Source of the DNA: Ruminiclostridium cellobioparum subsp. termitidis CT1112
Lineage (GTDB): Bacteria; Bacillota; Clostridia; Acetivibrionales; DSM-1351
Reading direction: 5' to 3'
Assembly (NCBI RefSeq): GCF_000350485.1
Contig: NZ_AORV01000060.1
Location: 1-64,000 of the forward strand
Length of the DNA: 64,000 nucleotides
The position numbers were made by a program, and so were the translations under genes. Shown piece by piece: positions 8,944 through 17,658 of the stretch. The first letter of the stretch is position 1. Every line of letters begins with the position of its first letter. The notes under the pieces were generated by a model. The model was not told where the DNA came from, did not search any database, and saw only the letters and a program-made list of their open reading frames with translations.

Positions 8944-10620
8944 TTATCTCTTTAAATACCTGTCAAGTTGATCTCGCTTAGCCTTTATAAGTTTATCTAT
9001 ACCTAATGACTTAACTTGTGATACATATTTGTCAAAATTACTGATAGGCTCTACTCCCATAATGAATTTAAATGTCATTTCATCCTTGTAAGTATTTACT
9101 TGATTGTAGATTTCAGATTCCACTTGAGCCTCTTCCGCAGTTTTTGAGACAGGAGGGAACATATAGTCCTTACCAGGTTTACTCCATACATCCATTGCAT
9201 CATATACTGCATTGGACATTACATTGGCCAGTGGATTTCTCAATTGAGCAATATAATAGCCCTTATACTTGTCTTTTGCAGTATCGAAATCAACACCATC
9301 AGGATTCTTTGTCAGCAATTCGGTAAATTCCGGATGCTTTGTCTTTATCTTTTCCTGCAATCCCTTTGGGAAGAACTCAGGGCCATATTTATTGTCTAAA
9401 GCTCCGTCAGCCCAATTATAACCTTCTCCTTCAACTCCATAGTTGAACAACATAAACCCTTCATCAGAGTAACGGTAGTCTAACCACTTTACAGCTGCTT
9501 CGATATTCTTACAATTTGTACTGATAGCAACATCGCCATTTTTTGAGTTCCAGTTCTTATTCCCTATGTGCAGTACTTTCGAAACATCATCACCTTTATT
9601 TATTACCGGATATGAAGCAGGTGCAAGGTCATATTTTGAATTTGTAGCCTTTGCAGCTAATTCATATGGAGCAAAACTACCGTAGAAAGCAATCGCACAG
9701 GAACCAGCCTTTCCTGAAGTAATCTGAGCATCCAGGCTTTTATCATCACGTGTTGCAAAATCCTTGTCAATAAGTCCTTCCTTATACCACTGATTCATCA
9801 ATGTAAGGAAATCCTTATAACCAGGTTCAGTTGGTCCATAAACAACTTTACCGTCTTTATTAAGGAACTGCGAAGTAGAAGCTCCATAAGTACCGGCAAA
9901 AACTTCAGATGAGTTAAACTTTGTATATGGCAGCAACATAGGTATATCTACTTTTTTCTTATCTTTGAACGCTGTCAGAGCAGTATGCCAGTCGTCAATT
10001 GTTTCAGGCATCTTAAGGCCCAGTTCATCAAGATAATCCTTTCTGATAACCGGACCTGCCCATGAAGGCTCATCAGATGATTGGAGGATTTTGAAACTCC
10101 AGATAGTACCGTCATCTTCCTTGGATTGTCTGGCAATATCAGGGTTTGATGCCATTACTGCCGTATAGTTTGGAGCATATTTTGTGATATAATCATTCAA
10201 TTTCAAGTACACGCCATCTTTTACTGCCTGCAGGCCTCCACCTTTGTATTCCTTATCACTAATTAAGTCAGGGTAATCTCCCGAAGCTATCATTAAATTA
10301 AAGGTCTCTTTCACTTGAGATGAAGGTATTATTGTGTAGTTTATCTTTATGCCGGTTCTCTTTTCAATTTCCTGCATTACATGGTTTTCTTCCAATGATT
10401 GAATGTAAGATGAATTAAATTCAACCCAGTAAGTTAGTGTTGTACCTTTAAACTTATCCCAGGATGAATCTCCGCTTGCTGAATTATTGGTGGTACTGCC
10501 TGCGACTGTACTGGTTGTTACCTCTGTATTTTGTTTCGTGTTGCTTCCACAAGCGGCAAGAGGAATAATCATTGTTGCTACTAAAATTAAAGAATAAACT
10601 CTAAACCAATTTCTCTTCAT
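8944..10620 (-). CDS. extracellular solute-binding lipoprotein of sugar ABC importer
   Basis: Surface-anchored family 1 solute-binding protein (LplA/YtcQ-like, about 560 residues) that captures an oligosaccharide for the two permeases downstream. The start was moved to the ATG at 10620, because GGAGG lies seven bases upstream and the protein then opens with a classic lipoprotein signal, MKRNWFRVYSLILVATMI, with lipobox LAAC; the 27 codons before it look untranslated. A Ser/Thr/Asn-rich linker follows the cysteine, then the bilobal fold. First gene of the operon SBP-permease-permease-GH116-GH38, with a strong promoter at 10680-10708. The long size is typical of binders for complex oligosaccharides rather than monosaccharides. 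Confidence 0.93.
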   Translation of the reverse strand: MKRNWFRVYSLILVATMIIPLAACGSNTKQNTEVTTSTVAGSTTNNSASGDSSWDKFKGTTLTYWVEFNSSYIQSLEENHVMQEIEKRTGIKINYTIIPSSQVKETFNLMIASGDYPDLISDKEYKGGGLQAVKDGVYLKLNDYITKYAPNYTAVMASNPDIARQSKEDDGTIWSFKILQSSDEPSWAGPVIRKDYLDELGLKMPETIDDWHTALTAFKDKKKVDIPMLLPYTKFNSSEVFAGTYGASTSQFLNKDGKVVYGPTEPGYKDFLTLMNQWYKEGLIDKDFATRDDKSLDAQITSGKAGSCAIAFYGSFAPYELAAKATNSKYDLAPASYPVINKGDDVSKVLHIGNKNWNSKNGDVAISTNCKNIEAAVKWLDYRYSDEGFMLFNYGVEGEGYNWADGALDNKYGPEFFPKGLQEKIKTKHPEFTELLTKNPDGVDFDTAKDKYKGYYIAQLRNPLANVMSNAVYDAMDVWSKPGKDYMFPPVSKTAEEAQVESEIYNQVNTYKDEMTFKFIMGVEPISNFDKYVSQVKSLGIDKLIKAKRDQLDRYLKR

Positions 10621-10679
10621 TTTACTACCTCCATATGATATAAGTATTTCTTTATGCTGGTTTCGGGTACCCACTAAGA

Positions 10680-10708
10680 AGTATATGAACAAAATACACA
10701 TCTGTAAA
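10680..10708 (-). promoter_or_regulatory. sigma-A-type promoter of the GH116/GH38 transport operon
   Basis: On the minus strand TTTACA (10703-10708) and TATACT (10680-10685) are separated by 17 bases, giving a start about 50 bases before the binding-protein ATG. It lies downstream of the regulator's terminator, so the operon can be expressed independently of the regulator gene. Confidence 0.75.
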
Positions 10709-10737
10709 TCATCACTTTAATCAGAATCATCTAAAAT

Positions 10738-10804
10738 AAACCCGGCTCCAATTGCATGTACCTTTTAAAGCATTTTTCAAAGCTTTACATGCATTGAAGC
10801 CGGG
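10738..10804 (-). terminator. rho-independent terminator of the AraC regulator gene
   Basis: A long stem with the arms CCCGGCTTCAATGCATGT and its near-complement (outer bases 10739-10804), ending in TTTATTTT on the minus strand, 45 bases after the regulator stop codon. It separates the regulator from the transport operon. Confidence 0.8.
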
Positions 10805-10848
10805 GAGAGAATTTCGTCAATCATCACTTTTTGCACCATCAACAAAAT

Positions 10849-13191
10849 CTAACTATTATACTCGATATTGCTTAACTCACGGTATTTTCCCGGAGTTATG
10901 CCTTCATATTTCTTGAATGTACGTATAAAGACCGTACTGTTCAAAAAGCCTACCATTTCCGATATGTTCTTAATATTTAACTCAATATCTTTCAGAAAGA
11001 CTTTTGCTTTCTCCATTCTGATTTTATTAATGGTATTCAGTACCCCTTCGCCTGTCTGTTCTTTGAAAAATCTGGAAAGGTATACAGGATTTAAATCAAA
11101 CTCCGAAGCTACAGAAGATACGCTTAAGTTGTGGTCATAATAGTGCTCCTCAATGTATGCCATAATATCCTTAATTTTACTTGAACTGGTCCCTTTTTTC
11201 TTCGTATCATTGTAGTCCTCTATTTTCAAAAGAATGCTATCCATCTGTTCTTTCATTTCATACACTGTTTTACATTGAATCAGCTTATGGACAGGGTTCA
11301 GATTTTCAAGGAACTTATTATCTACTACCGTATATATATCATTTATGGTATTTAACATGGTATTAATAATAGCAAACATAAGACATCTAGCCATATCTAA
11401 TGAAATATTGGAATTTACAAAGTTTTTTTCAAAAATCCGGTTCATCACCTGTTTTGCCTGGATAAAGTCGCCAGCCCGGATGCAATTAATAAACTGCTGT
11501 TGAACTTCAATAGAATATGCATTCGAAAAACTATTACTTTCAAAAACATGTATATCACTGTAGCGAATTATATTATTGCTTCCTATAACCAACTTGTATT
11601 CTGCCGCTTCAAGGCATTCCCTGTACGCATCCGGTATACCCTCCAATGTAGAATGCATGCTGCTGAAAGAACATGTAAACTGTATGCTGAATTTATCCAT
11701 AATAATATTTTTTCCGTTGATAATAATGTTTTTAATGTTATCCTGATTGTCACCGCTCAACTTCTCCGAATTTACCAAGCATACCATGGCTTGGTCTACC
11801 TCAAAAAACAAACAGTCATATTCTTTATTTATTAATTCTTCCATTATATTTTCAATGACGAAATGAGCAAGTTCAATAGCATTTTCCTCATTTCTACTAC
11901 CATTTGGAGAGTAAATTACTCCTAATCCTTCCAGTTCGAACATTATCAGTATAAAATCTTTACCTTTGAATTCAATGCCATATGTATTGAATATATCATC
12001 AAGAGCTACGCTATCCTTTATATAACCCTTCACCAACCTGTTCAGGAAATTGCTTTTCAAGACTGATTTCTGCTGCTCTAGTGTCAAGACAATACTCTTA
12101 TTTTCATCTATTATATTCAACATAGAGTTCTCAATCATTTTAAATTCACTCAGCCTCTTGTCAAATTTAAATTTACCTGTCTTTAAGAAAATTTGCATAA
12201 TATTATCAATTGGATTATAGTTTCTTCCGGCAAATATAAAAGCTGCAATAAACCCGCCAACCAAGCACAATAAAGTGCATAGCAGCATTACATTGATTAC
12301 ATCCCTGGCTTTCTTGGCAAATACTGCTCGCGGTATTATGGTTATATATCGCCAATCCACAATATCAGAATTGATATATACTAATTCAAATTTAGATTTA
12401 CCATTTTTATAACTTTTAATACCATGACTGTCTTCTATTTTAAAATCTGTAACATCAAAATTAATCTTCTTCTTTAAGGCTGCTACTAATTCGTTTTTGC
12501 TGTTAACAATAACGGAATTGCCCTCTGGAATTCCATTGAAACTACTCAGTGATTGTTCAAGAAACTTATTGTTTAGAACAATTCCAAGTGTTGCATAGTC
12601 TTTTGTATAATTGTCGTAGGAAATTGATTGCAGAAATACTATCCCACCCATATTGGGGTTCTCAGTGTTTAAAGATGACATCGGGCAAAATTCCTTTACG
12701 TGCTTCTTCTTCAAAAAGTTAATCCATGCAGTCTTATCCGTTATTTTGCCCTTATAGTATATATCAAAATATTCCAAATATCCGCATGTCCCGTTCCCCG
12801 ATACGACCATATTCCTGTTTGGATAATATATAAATATATCATCTATAAAGCTGTTTGAAATCTCACAGGTTTTAATTGTGCTTATGGCATCCAGCATAGA
12901 AATGTTATATATCGGATCAATGATTTCATCGTTCTGCTTATTAATGTTTTTATCCAACATAATTGTTTTCAGAATCTTTTCAATATCATTGAGCTTTGTA
13001 TCTACAGTCTGTTTAAGTTGATTTAACATAGTAACATGTGAATCATTAATCTCAGATTCTATTACTCTGACAGCTTGAATATATGCTATAGAGCTTATAA
13101 GTAATGCTATAATTATAATGATCACATATGAAAGCAGCCATGATAAAAATAACCTTCTTTTTTCTTTGAAATAATTAATAATTGAGTTCAT
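10849..13191 (-). CDS. membrane-bound AraC-family regulator (YesS-like)
   Basis: A 780-residue one-component sensor-regulator. One membrane helix lies near residues 15-38 and a second near 300-322 (LLCTLLCLVGGFIAAFIFAG), bracketing an extracellular sensory region of about 260 residues that probably detects a sugar or a binding-protein complex. The C-terminal 100 residues are an AraC HTH domain (SVSSVASEFDLNPVYLSRFF, then NISEMVGFLNSTVFIRTFKK). Proteins of this layout, such as B. subtilis YesS, activate adjacent carbohydrate operons; here the likely target is the operon starting at 10708. The start at 13191 is chosen because GGAGG lies five bases before it. The gene has its own terminator at 10738-10804. 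Confidence 0.88.
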   Translation of the reverse strand: MNSIINYFKEKRRLFLSWLLSYVIIIIIALLISSIAYIQAVRVIESEINDSHVTMLNQLKQTVDTKLNDIEKILKTIMLDKNINKQNDEIIDPIYNISMLDAISTIKTCEISNSFIDDIFIYYPNRNMVVSGNGTCGYLEYFDIYYKGKITDKTAWINFLKKKHVKEFCPMSSLNTENPNMGGIVFLQSISYDNYTKDYATLGIVLNNKFLEQSLSSFNGIPEGNSVIVNSKNELVAALKKKINFDVTDFKIEDSHGIKSYKNGKSKFELVYINSDIVDWRYITIIPRAVFAKKARDVINVMLLCTLLCLVGGFIAAFIFAGRNYNPIDNIMQIFLKTGKFKFDKRLSEFKMIENSMLNIIDENKSIVLTLEQQKSVLKSNFLNRLVKGYIKDSVALDDIFNTYGIEFKGKDFILIMFELEGLGVIYSPNGSRNEENAIELAHFVIENIMEELINKEYDCLFFEVDQAMVCLVNSEKLSGDNQDNIKNIIINGKNIIMDKFSIQFTCSFSSMHSTLEGIPDAYRECLEAAEYKLVIGSNNIIRYSDIHVFESNSFSNAYSIEVQQQFINCIRAGDFIQAKQVMNRIFEKNFVNSNISLDMARCLMFAIINTMLNTINDIYTVVDNKFLENLNPVHKLIQCKTVYEMKEQMDSILLKIEDYNDTKKKGTSSSKIKDIMAYIEEHYYDHNLSVSSVASEFDLNPVYLSRFFKEQTGEGVLNTINKIRMEKAKVFLKDIELNIKNISEMVGFLNSTVFIRTFKKYEGITPGKYRELSNIEYNS

Positions 13192-13993
13192 TATTACCTC
13201 CATATTTACAATTTAATCTCCAAGTATTCGCTCAGCAAATTAATGAAGCAAAATTGTTCCCAACTATTTTTTTGGAGTCATTTAGACAGTAATGTAACGG
13301 AAAATATGAGCCTTCTATGAATCCCAATTATAACAGATAATTTTATCGTTGAATATTAATTCCTTTATCATAAGACTCATAAATACATTCATCCAAGGTC
13401 TAAATGTACTCATCATATATGAGTACGCCTTGCTTTGCGGATTATGCCCATACATTTCATCAAATATCTTCTTATAAAGATGGGGTTACGCAAAAACACC
13501 ATTTCCTACTACAAGTTACACCGCCTACCTATCTGACCGCAGAAGAAATAAGAGGTAAGACAGCAGCAATCCTATAGTTAATAAAGCATCAGTCCTGACA
13601 AGGACTATTACGACGATACTAATAGACGGGCCATAATGGTTTTTCTGAAATTGCAGTAGTCAAAAAATATTATGAAAAGCTTTACCTAACCTGGCACCTA
13701 GTGTTGCAATACAACCCTTATAAATCACATGACTTATAACCCTGAATAGCTGTTATTTTGTACTTTTTCTTCTGTTTTTACCTGCCCAATAACTAAACCG
13801 TGAGAGATACATACCGAGGCAAAGCCGCAACAGTATTCAGTAGTCGAAATTTAAGCTCTAAGAAAATGCTTCCAGCAATTTGCTAACCTCTTGCAATAGA
13901 AGTTTTGCTTCGGAAACATCGCTATATTGAAGGTCCTTTGTATGAATTCCCTATGCGGCATGGTTCAAATTTCATATCGCTACCATTTGAAAA
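13192..13993. other. gene-poor stretch with coding debris
   Basis: No convincing gene. Bases 13406-13426 form a small palindrome (GTACTCAT, five-base loop, ATGAGTAC). Around 13510-13580 the plus strand can be read as TYLTAEEIRGKTAAIL followed by a stop, and around 13640-13730 as a second short peptide ending in QYNPYK. These look like remnants of a decayed gene that I cannot identify. Confidence 0.4.
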
Positions 13994-14038
13994 CCAAAAG
14001 AACAGGATACCGGTTATACCGATATCCTGTTCTTTTGG
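13994..14038 (-). terminator. terminator of tRNA-Thr, near-perfect palindrome
   Basis: CCAAAAGAACAGGATA and its complement enclose a short GC-containing centre (CCGGTTATACCG). The A-rich left arm becomes a T-run on the minus strand, so it terminates the tRNA-Thr transcript immediately after the encoded CCA. The symmetry would let it work in both directions. Confidence 0.75.
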
Positions 14039-14111
14039 AGCTCCCATCCAGATTCGAACTGGAGACCTCATCCTTACCATGGATGCGCTCTGCCAACTGA
14101 GCTATGGGAGC
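14036..14111 (-). tRNA. tRNA-Thr (anticodon GGT)
   Basis: The 76-base minus-strand cloverleaf starts GCTCCCATAGCTCAGTTGG. The anticodon stem CATCC/GGATG encloses ATGGTAA, giving anticodon GGT (reads ACC/ACU). The T arm contains GTTCGAATC, the acceptor stem GCTCCCA pairs with TGGGAGC, and a CCA end is encoded. A terminator-like palindrome follows directly. Confidence 0.95.
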
Positions 14112-14401
14112 AGCTATTAAGTTTTGTGGTGTAGTCCACTTTCTGTATGGGCTTGTCCACTGTTGGAGCCCTTCCTGGTTTTATTACTGGAGCGGGTGAT
14201 GGGAATCACGCACGCTTCTCGTGCTTGTGACGTCGCCCACCATTCGTTTTACTCACGGTGCCGGGCTCCTACTCTCACTACAAAACGGTCGTTCAGACCC
14301 TTTTGTGCAGACTCTGTCTGCCGTTCGAGCCCTCTCGGGTTCGATTCCTAAAAATTTTTATATTACGTTAGGAACTTGCTTATCAAACCTTTAAGTTTTT
14401 T
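14112..14401. repeat. tRNA-derived fragments in the inter-tRNA spacer
   Basis: Bases 14189-14208 repeat exactly the last 20 bases of the tRNA-Gly gene (TGGAGCGGGTGATGGGAATC as written on the plus strand), then diverge. Near 14329-14347 the opposite orientation shows a T-arm-like CGGGTTCGATTCC. The 120 bases between them are not a recognisable tRNA or gene. The arrangement looks like a relic of integration at, or rearrangement of, a tRNA 3' end. Confidence 0.6.
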
Positions 14402-14475
14402 TGGAGCGGGTGATGGGAATCGAACCCACGCAATCAGCTTGGGAAGCTGATGTTCTGCCATTGAACTACACCCGC
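14402..14475 (-). tRNA. tRNA-Gly (anticodon CCC)
   Basis: The 74-base cloverleaf on the minus strand begins GCGGGTGTAGTTCAATGG. The anticodon stem TCAGC/GCTGA encloses TTCCCAA, so the anticodon is CCC (reads GGG). The T arm GGGTTCGATTCCC is standard and CCA is encoded. It lies 87 bases downstream of sigH and upstream of tRNA-Thr on the same strand. Confidence 0.95.
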
Positions 14476-14562
14476 ACTCTATGTAGCAGGGCTAATGGAC
14501 TAGAGAATTATAGCATGTTTGCCTTGCCTCCGTCCAGTAGCATTTAAGCCTGTTTTTGACGA

Positions 14563-15207
14563 TTATGCTTTCTGTTCTTCAAGATATTTCTCCAATTTAC
14601 GTTTTACTCGCTGTAGCGCATTATCAATTGATTTTACATGCCTGTCCAGGTCCTCGGCAATCTCCTGATAGGATTTGCCTTCCAGGTAGGAAGTCAGAAC
14701 CTCCCACTCAAGGGAACTCAGTATCTCACCCATCTTGTTTTCAATTCCCAAAAACTCTTCCCTGTTTATAACAAGCTCTTCAGGATCGCTGATGTTTTCC
14801 TCACTGATGACATCCATCAGGGTTCTGTCGGATTCTTCATCGAAAATTGGCTTGTTTAATGAAACATAGGAATTAAGGGGAATGTGCTTTTGTCTCGTAG
14901 CCGTTTTGATGGCAGTAATAATCTGGCGTGTTATACAAAGCTCCGCAAAGGCTCTGAAGGATGACAGCTTGTCCCCTTTATAGTCTCTGATTGCCTTAAA
15001 CAATCCAATCATGCCTTCTTGTATAATATCTTCGCGGTCAGCTCCAATGAGAAAATATGTTCTGGCCTTTGCCCGAACAAAGCTCTTGTACTTGTTGATA
15101 AGATACTCCAGCGCTTTTTCACTACCAGCCTTTGCCTCTTGTATTACATCCTCATCTATCATTCCGGTATACGTCTGATAGACCTCAGCCCTTACGTTAG
15201 TTTTCAA
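14563..15207 (-). CDS. sigH: RNA polymerase sigma-H factor, sporulation
   Basis: Sigma factor that directs RNA polymerase to early sporulation and stationary-phase genes. Close to B. subtilis SigH (218 residues) along the whole length: region 2 with FVRAKARTYFLIGADREDII and FRAFAELCITRQIITAIK, the linker RQKHIPLNSYVSL and FDEESDRTLMDVIS, and region 4 with SYQEIAEDLDRHVKSIDNAL. The start is placed at the TTG at 15207 (214 residues), because a GGGGG site lies eight bases upstream and the preceding codons do not match the family. It is the last gene of the conserved order mrnC-rlmB-yacP-sigH; two tRNA genes follow. Confidence 0.95.
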   Translation of the reverse strand: MKTNVRAEVYQTYTGMIDEDVIQEAKAGSEKALEYLINKYKSFVRAKARTYFLIGADREDIIQEGMIGLFKAIRDYKGDKLSSFRAFAELCITRQIITAIKTATRQKHIPLNSYVSLNKPIFDEESDRTLMDVISEENISDPEELVINREEFLGIENKMGEILSSLEWEVLTSYLEGKSYQEIAEDLDRHVKSIDNALQRVKRKLEKYLEEQKA

Positions 15208-15304
15208 TGCAGTTGCCCCCACTTTTCGGCTAATTAAAGAATGGTAAAAATAGAGATAGACACTCACACTAAATTATATGGGACTACCCCGATTATGTCA
15301 AGCT

Positions 15305-15841
15305 TTACTTTCCCTTACGGATCTTATCAAGTTTTTCATATATGTCGGGTGACACCTTTGACATAATTTCATTACTTTTTATCGGATGCTTGTGTTTGTA
15401 TCCGCTCTCGTCGGCAGCCTTCAGATCGGTCTGAATTTCCATCCTGAATTCTCTGGGAGACACCCTTATTCCGCCCGAAGACATTGTAATGATCTGTTCC
15501 ATGAAATCGGAGGTTACAACCTTTACCAGATTGGACCTTCCATGCAGGTAAACAAACCTTTCAATAAAGCTGTCGGCCGTTTCACCTTCTTTTGTATATA
15601 CGACCTTGAGTTTATCAAAATCCTGAACCCTATTGGGACCGCCTTTTTGCATATAAGCGTCAAAAACCACTATTATTTCAATATCCTTGTAACCCTGATA
15701 GTTGGAAAGCATATTGAGAAGCCTGTCTCTGCAGTCCTCCAGGGAATCTTTTTTTAAATCAAAAAGGTCGGTCCATTGATTTATAACATTATAACCATCT
15801 ATAACCAGATACTCCATTGACCCCATACAGTCAGTATTCAT
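15305..15841 (-). CDS. NYN-domain ribosome-associated endoribonuclease (YacP/Rae1)
   Basis: Member of the YacP family; B. subtilis Rae1 (YacP) enters the ribosomal A site and cleaves certain mRNAs during translation. The 178-residue protein has the PIN-like NYN fold with YLVIDGYNVINQW near the N-terminus (the aspartate is a metal ligand), IIVVFDAY near residue 60, and EGETADSFIERFV near 86-98, which carries the acidic residues of the active site. A later start at M9 (15817) is possible, since GGGG precedes it, but the spacing is short; the ATG at 15841 lacks a clear ribosome site. Genes for RlmB upstream and SigH downstream give the same order as in Bacillus. Confidence 0.88.
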   Translation of the reverse strand: MNTDCMGSMEYLVIDGYNVINQWTDLFDLKKDSLEDCRDRLLNMLSNYQGYKDIEIIVVFDAYMQKGGPNRVQDFDKLKVVYTKEGETADSFIERFVYLHGRSNLVKVVTSDFMEQIITMSSGGIRVSPREFRMEIQTDLKAADESGYKHKHPIKSNEIMSKVSPDIYEKLDKIRKGK

Positions 15842-15910
15842 GGAATGACTAAATAATAAAAACCTGATCCTTAAGGTGATATTTATGTTATTTAATCTTT
15901 TCCATGCTAC

Positions 15911-16900
15911 CTATGACCTTCCCCTTTGCTTCAATATCTCGTACATAACAATTGCGGCTGCAACTGAAGCATTTAATGAGCTTATTTCACCCTGCATAGG
16001 GATATTCACAACAAAATCACACTTTTCACGAATGAGCTTGCCCATTCCCTCTCCCTCACTGCCCACGACCAGCGCCAGGGGACCCTTCAGATCACTTTCA
16101 TAAAACGCCTTTTCACCTGTGGCATCAGTGCCCACAACCCAGACATTGTTTTTTTTCAGGTATTCTATCGTCTGGGCAATATTTGTGACTCTTGATACCG
16201 GAACATATTCCACTGCCCCTGCTGATGCCTTTGAAACTGCTGAGGTCAGGCCTATGGCTCTTCTTTTTGGAATGATTACGCCGTGGGCACCCACCGCATT
16301 AGCTGTTCTGAGGATTGCCCCGAAATTGTGGGGATCAGCGATTTCATCCAGAATTATAATAAAGGGAGGCTGCCCTTTTTCCTGCGCAAGCTGTAATATA
16401 TCGTCAACCTCCACATATTCCTTAACTGCCACAAAGGCAATAACACCCTGATGGGATCTGGAGCTCGACATACTGTCCAGGGCACTTTTCTCCACTTCAG
16501 TCACTATTATGCCTTTTTCTCTGGCCATGGCCACGATCTGACGGATGGAGCCTTCACGCTCGCCTTTTATTACAAATAATTTATTTATGGTCCTGTTGGC
16601 CCTCAAAGCCTCCAAAATAGAATTTCTGCCTTCAAGCTTGTCATTGTCTCCAAGCTGTTCCTCCTGAACCTCTGCATCCAATTTAGGCTCTCTCGGCATA
16701 CGCTTCTCAGGAGCAGTCCCGCCTGATTTTTTCTCTTGACGGGGTCCTTTTCTGCTGCCGTCAAACTTATTCGGCTTTGATGCTCTTTTATCTCCGAAGG
16801 AACTCCTTTTATCAGCTTCAAATCCAGAGCTTCTCCTGTCGCTGAATGAGCCTTTTCTATCTCCGCGCATACCGTTTCCCGATCTTCTTTCCCCTGCCAT
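15911..16900 (-). CDS. rlmB: 23S rRNA (guanosine-2'-O-)-methyltransferase RlmB, TrmH family
   Basis: SpoU/TrmH-type methyltransferase that modifies a conserved guanosine of 23S rRNA (G2251 in E. coli numbering) with SAM. After an unusually long basic, low-complexity N-terminal tail (about residues 1-80, rich in Arg, Lys, Gly and Ser) come the substrate-binding domain (EGRNSILEALRANRTINKLF) and the knotted catalytic domain with its three motifs: NFGAILRTANAVGAHGVIIP, LVVGSEGEGM and IPMQGEISSLNASVAAAI. GGAG precedes the ATG by five bases. The tail is longer than in the roughly 250-residue Bacillus enzyme and probably binds RNA. Confidence 0.94.
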   Translation of the reverse strand: MAGERRSGNGMRGDRKGSFSDRRSSGFEADKRSSFGDKRASKPNKFDGSRKGPRQEKKSGGTAPEKRMPREPKLDAEVQEEQLGDNDKLEGRNSILEALRANRTINKLFVIKGEREGSIRQIVAMAREKGIIVTEVEKSALDSMSSSRSHQGVIAFVAVKEYVEVDDILQLAQEKGQPPFIIILDEIADPHNFGAILRTANAVGAHGVIIPKRRAIGLTSAVSKASAGAVEYVPVSRVTNIAQTIEYLKKNNVWVVGTDATGEKAFYESDLKGPLALVVGSEGEGMGKLIREKCDFVVNIPMQGEISSLNASVAAAIVMYEILKQRGRS

Positions 16901-16998
16901 ATAATCTCCATTCCGCTGCCATGCAGCGATATAATATAATAAAATATAAATGAGAATAAAGTTACAATTGTGTCAAAGTCAGGTTATTTCCTGACAAA

Positions 16999-17430
16999 TT
17001 ACTCCTGACTGCCGTCTTCCACCGACATCCTCAATATATCCATCAGTCTCCCAGTTTGTTTTGTAAGATACAGATAGCCTACAAGAGCTTCATACCCTGT
17101 AGAATACCTGTAGTCAGTCACTTCAGCATGCTTTGGCACTGTTGCGGATTTTGCATTCCGCCCTCTCCTGACCACATCCTGCTCTTCGGCAGTGAGCCTG
17201 TCCATAATACGTTTTACGGTGTCGGACTGTGCTTTGGCTTTTACGAACTTCACCGACATTTTATGAAGCATGTTTACATTTGTCTTTTTATTTACAACAA
17301 GCATTGTACGGACATAAGCTTCATAAATGGCATCTCCGATATATGCAAGAACAAGAGGCTGCAGATTCATCACTTCAATGGGTTTAATATCAAAATCCCC
17401 GCGCATATTGCCAATAATATCTTCAAACAT
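16999..17430 (-). CDS. mrnC: Mini-ribonuclease III
   Basis: Dimeric RNase III catalytic domain without a dsRNA-binding domain; it trims the ends of 23S rRNA precursors. The motif LAYIGDAIYEAYVR carries the catalytic aspartate and glutamate, and STGYEALVGYLYL the second acidic cluster; KHAEVTDYRYST lies between them. The start is the ATG at 17430 (143 residues), preceded by GGAG; the upstream TTG at 17442 overlaps that site. It heads the mrnC-rlmB-yacP-sigH run. A TATAAT at 17525-17530 on the minus strand is a likely -10 element for it. Confidence 0.94.
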   Translation of the reverse strand: MFEDIIGNMRGDFDIKPIEVMNLQPLVLAYIGDAIYEAYVRTMLVVNKKTNVNMLHKMSVKFVKAKAQSDTVKRIMDRLTAEEQDVVRRGRNAKSATVPKHAEVTDYRYSTGYEALVGYLYLTKQTGRLMDILRMSVEDGSQE

Positions 17431-17574
17431 TATTATCTCCAAACTGATTTTTCAAATTCCGGTATCCAGGGACACCAAAAACACCGGCCGGTTAGTCCGG
17501 TTCTGTTCCTGATGACTAATGCTTATTATACACCAAAGTTATTTCAGTTAAAACAAATTTGTATTGAGAAAACA

Positions 17575-17648
17575 TACCTTCTCATATATATTTTCTATTT
17601 ACTTTTTATTTACATTTTATTTATATTTTATTTATATTTTTATTGGAA
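17575..17648. repeat. AT-rich direct repeats, unwinding-element-like
   Basis: Nearly pure A/T DNA with about four tandem, slightly varied copies of an 11-base unit close to ATATTTTATTT (17599-17642). It directly adjoins a cluster of DnaA-box-like sites. The arrangement resembles the duplex-unwinding part of a replication origin; no such function is shown. Confidence 0.6.
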
Positions 17649-17658
17649 GCCCTGTAAC

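Noticed and set aside
7004-10620. A missing ABC ATPase as a sign of deletion
   Set aside because: CUT1 systems of this type normally lack a local ATPase gene and share an MsmX-like protein, so absence is expected.
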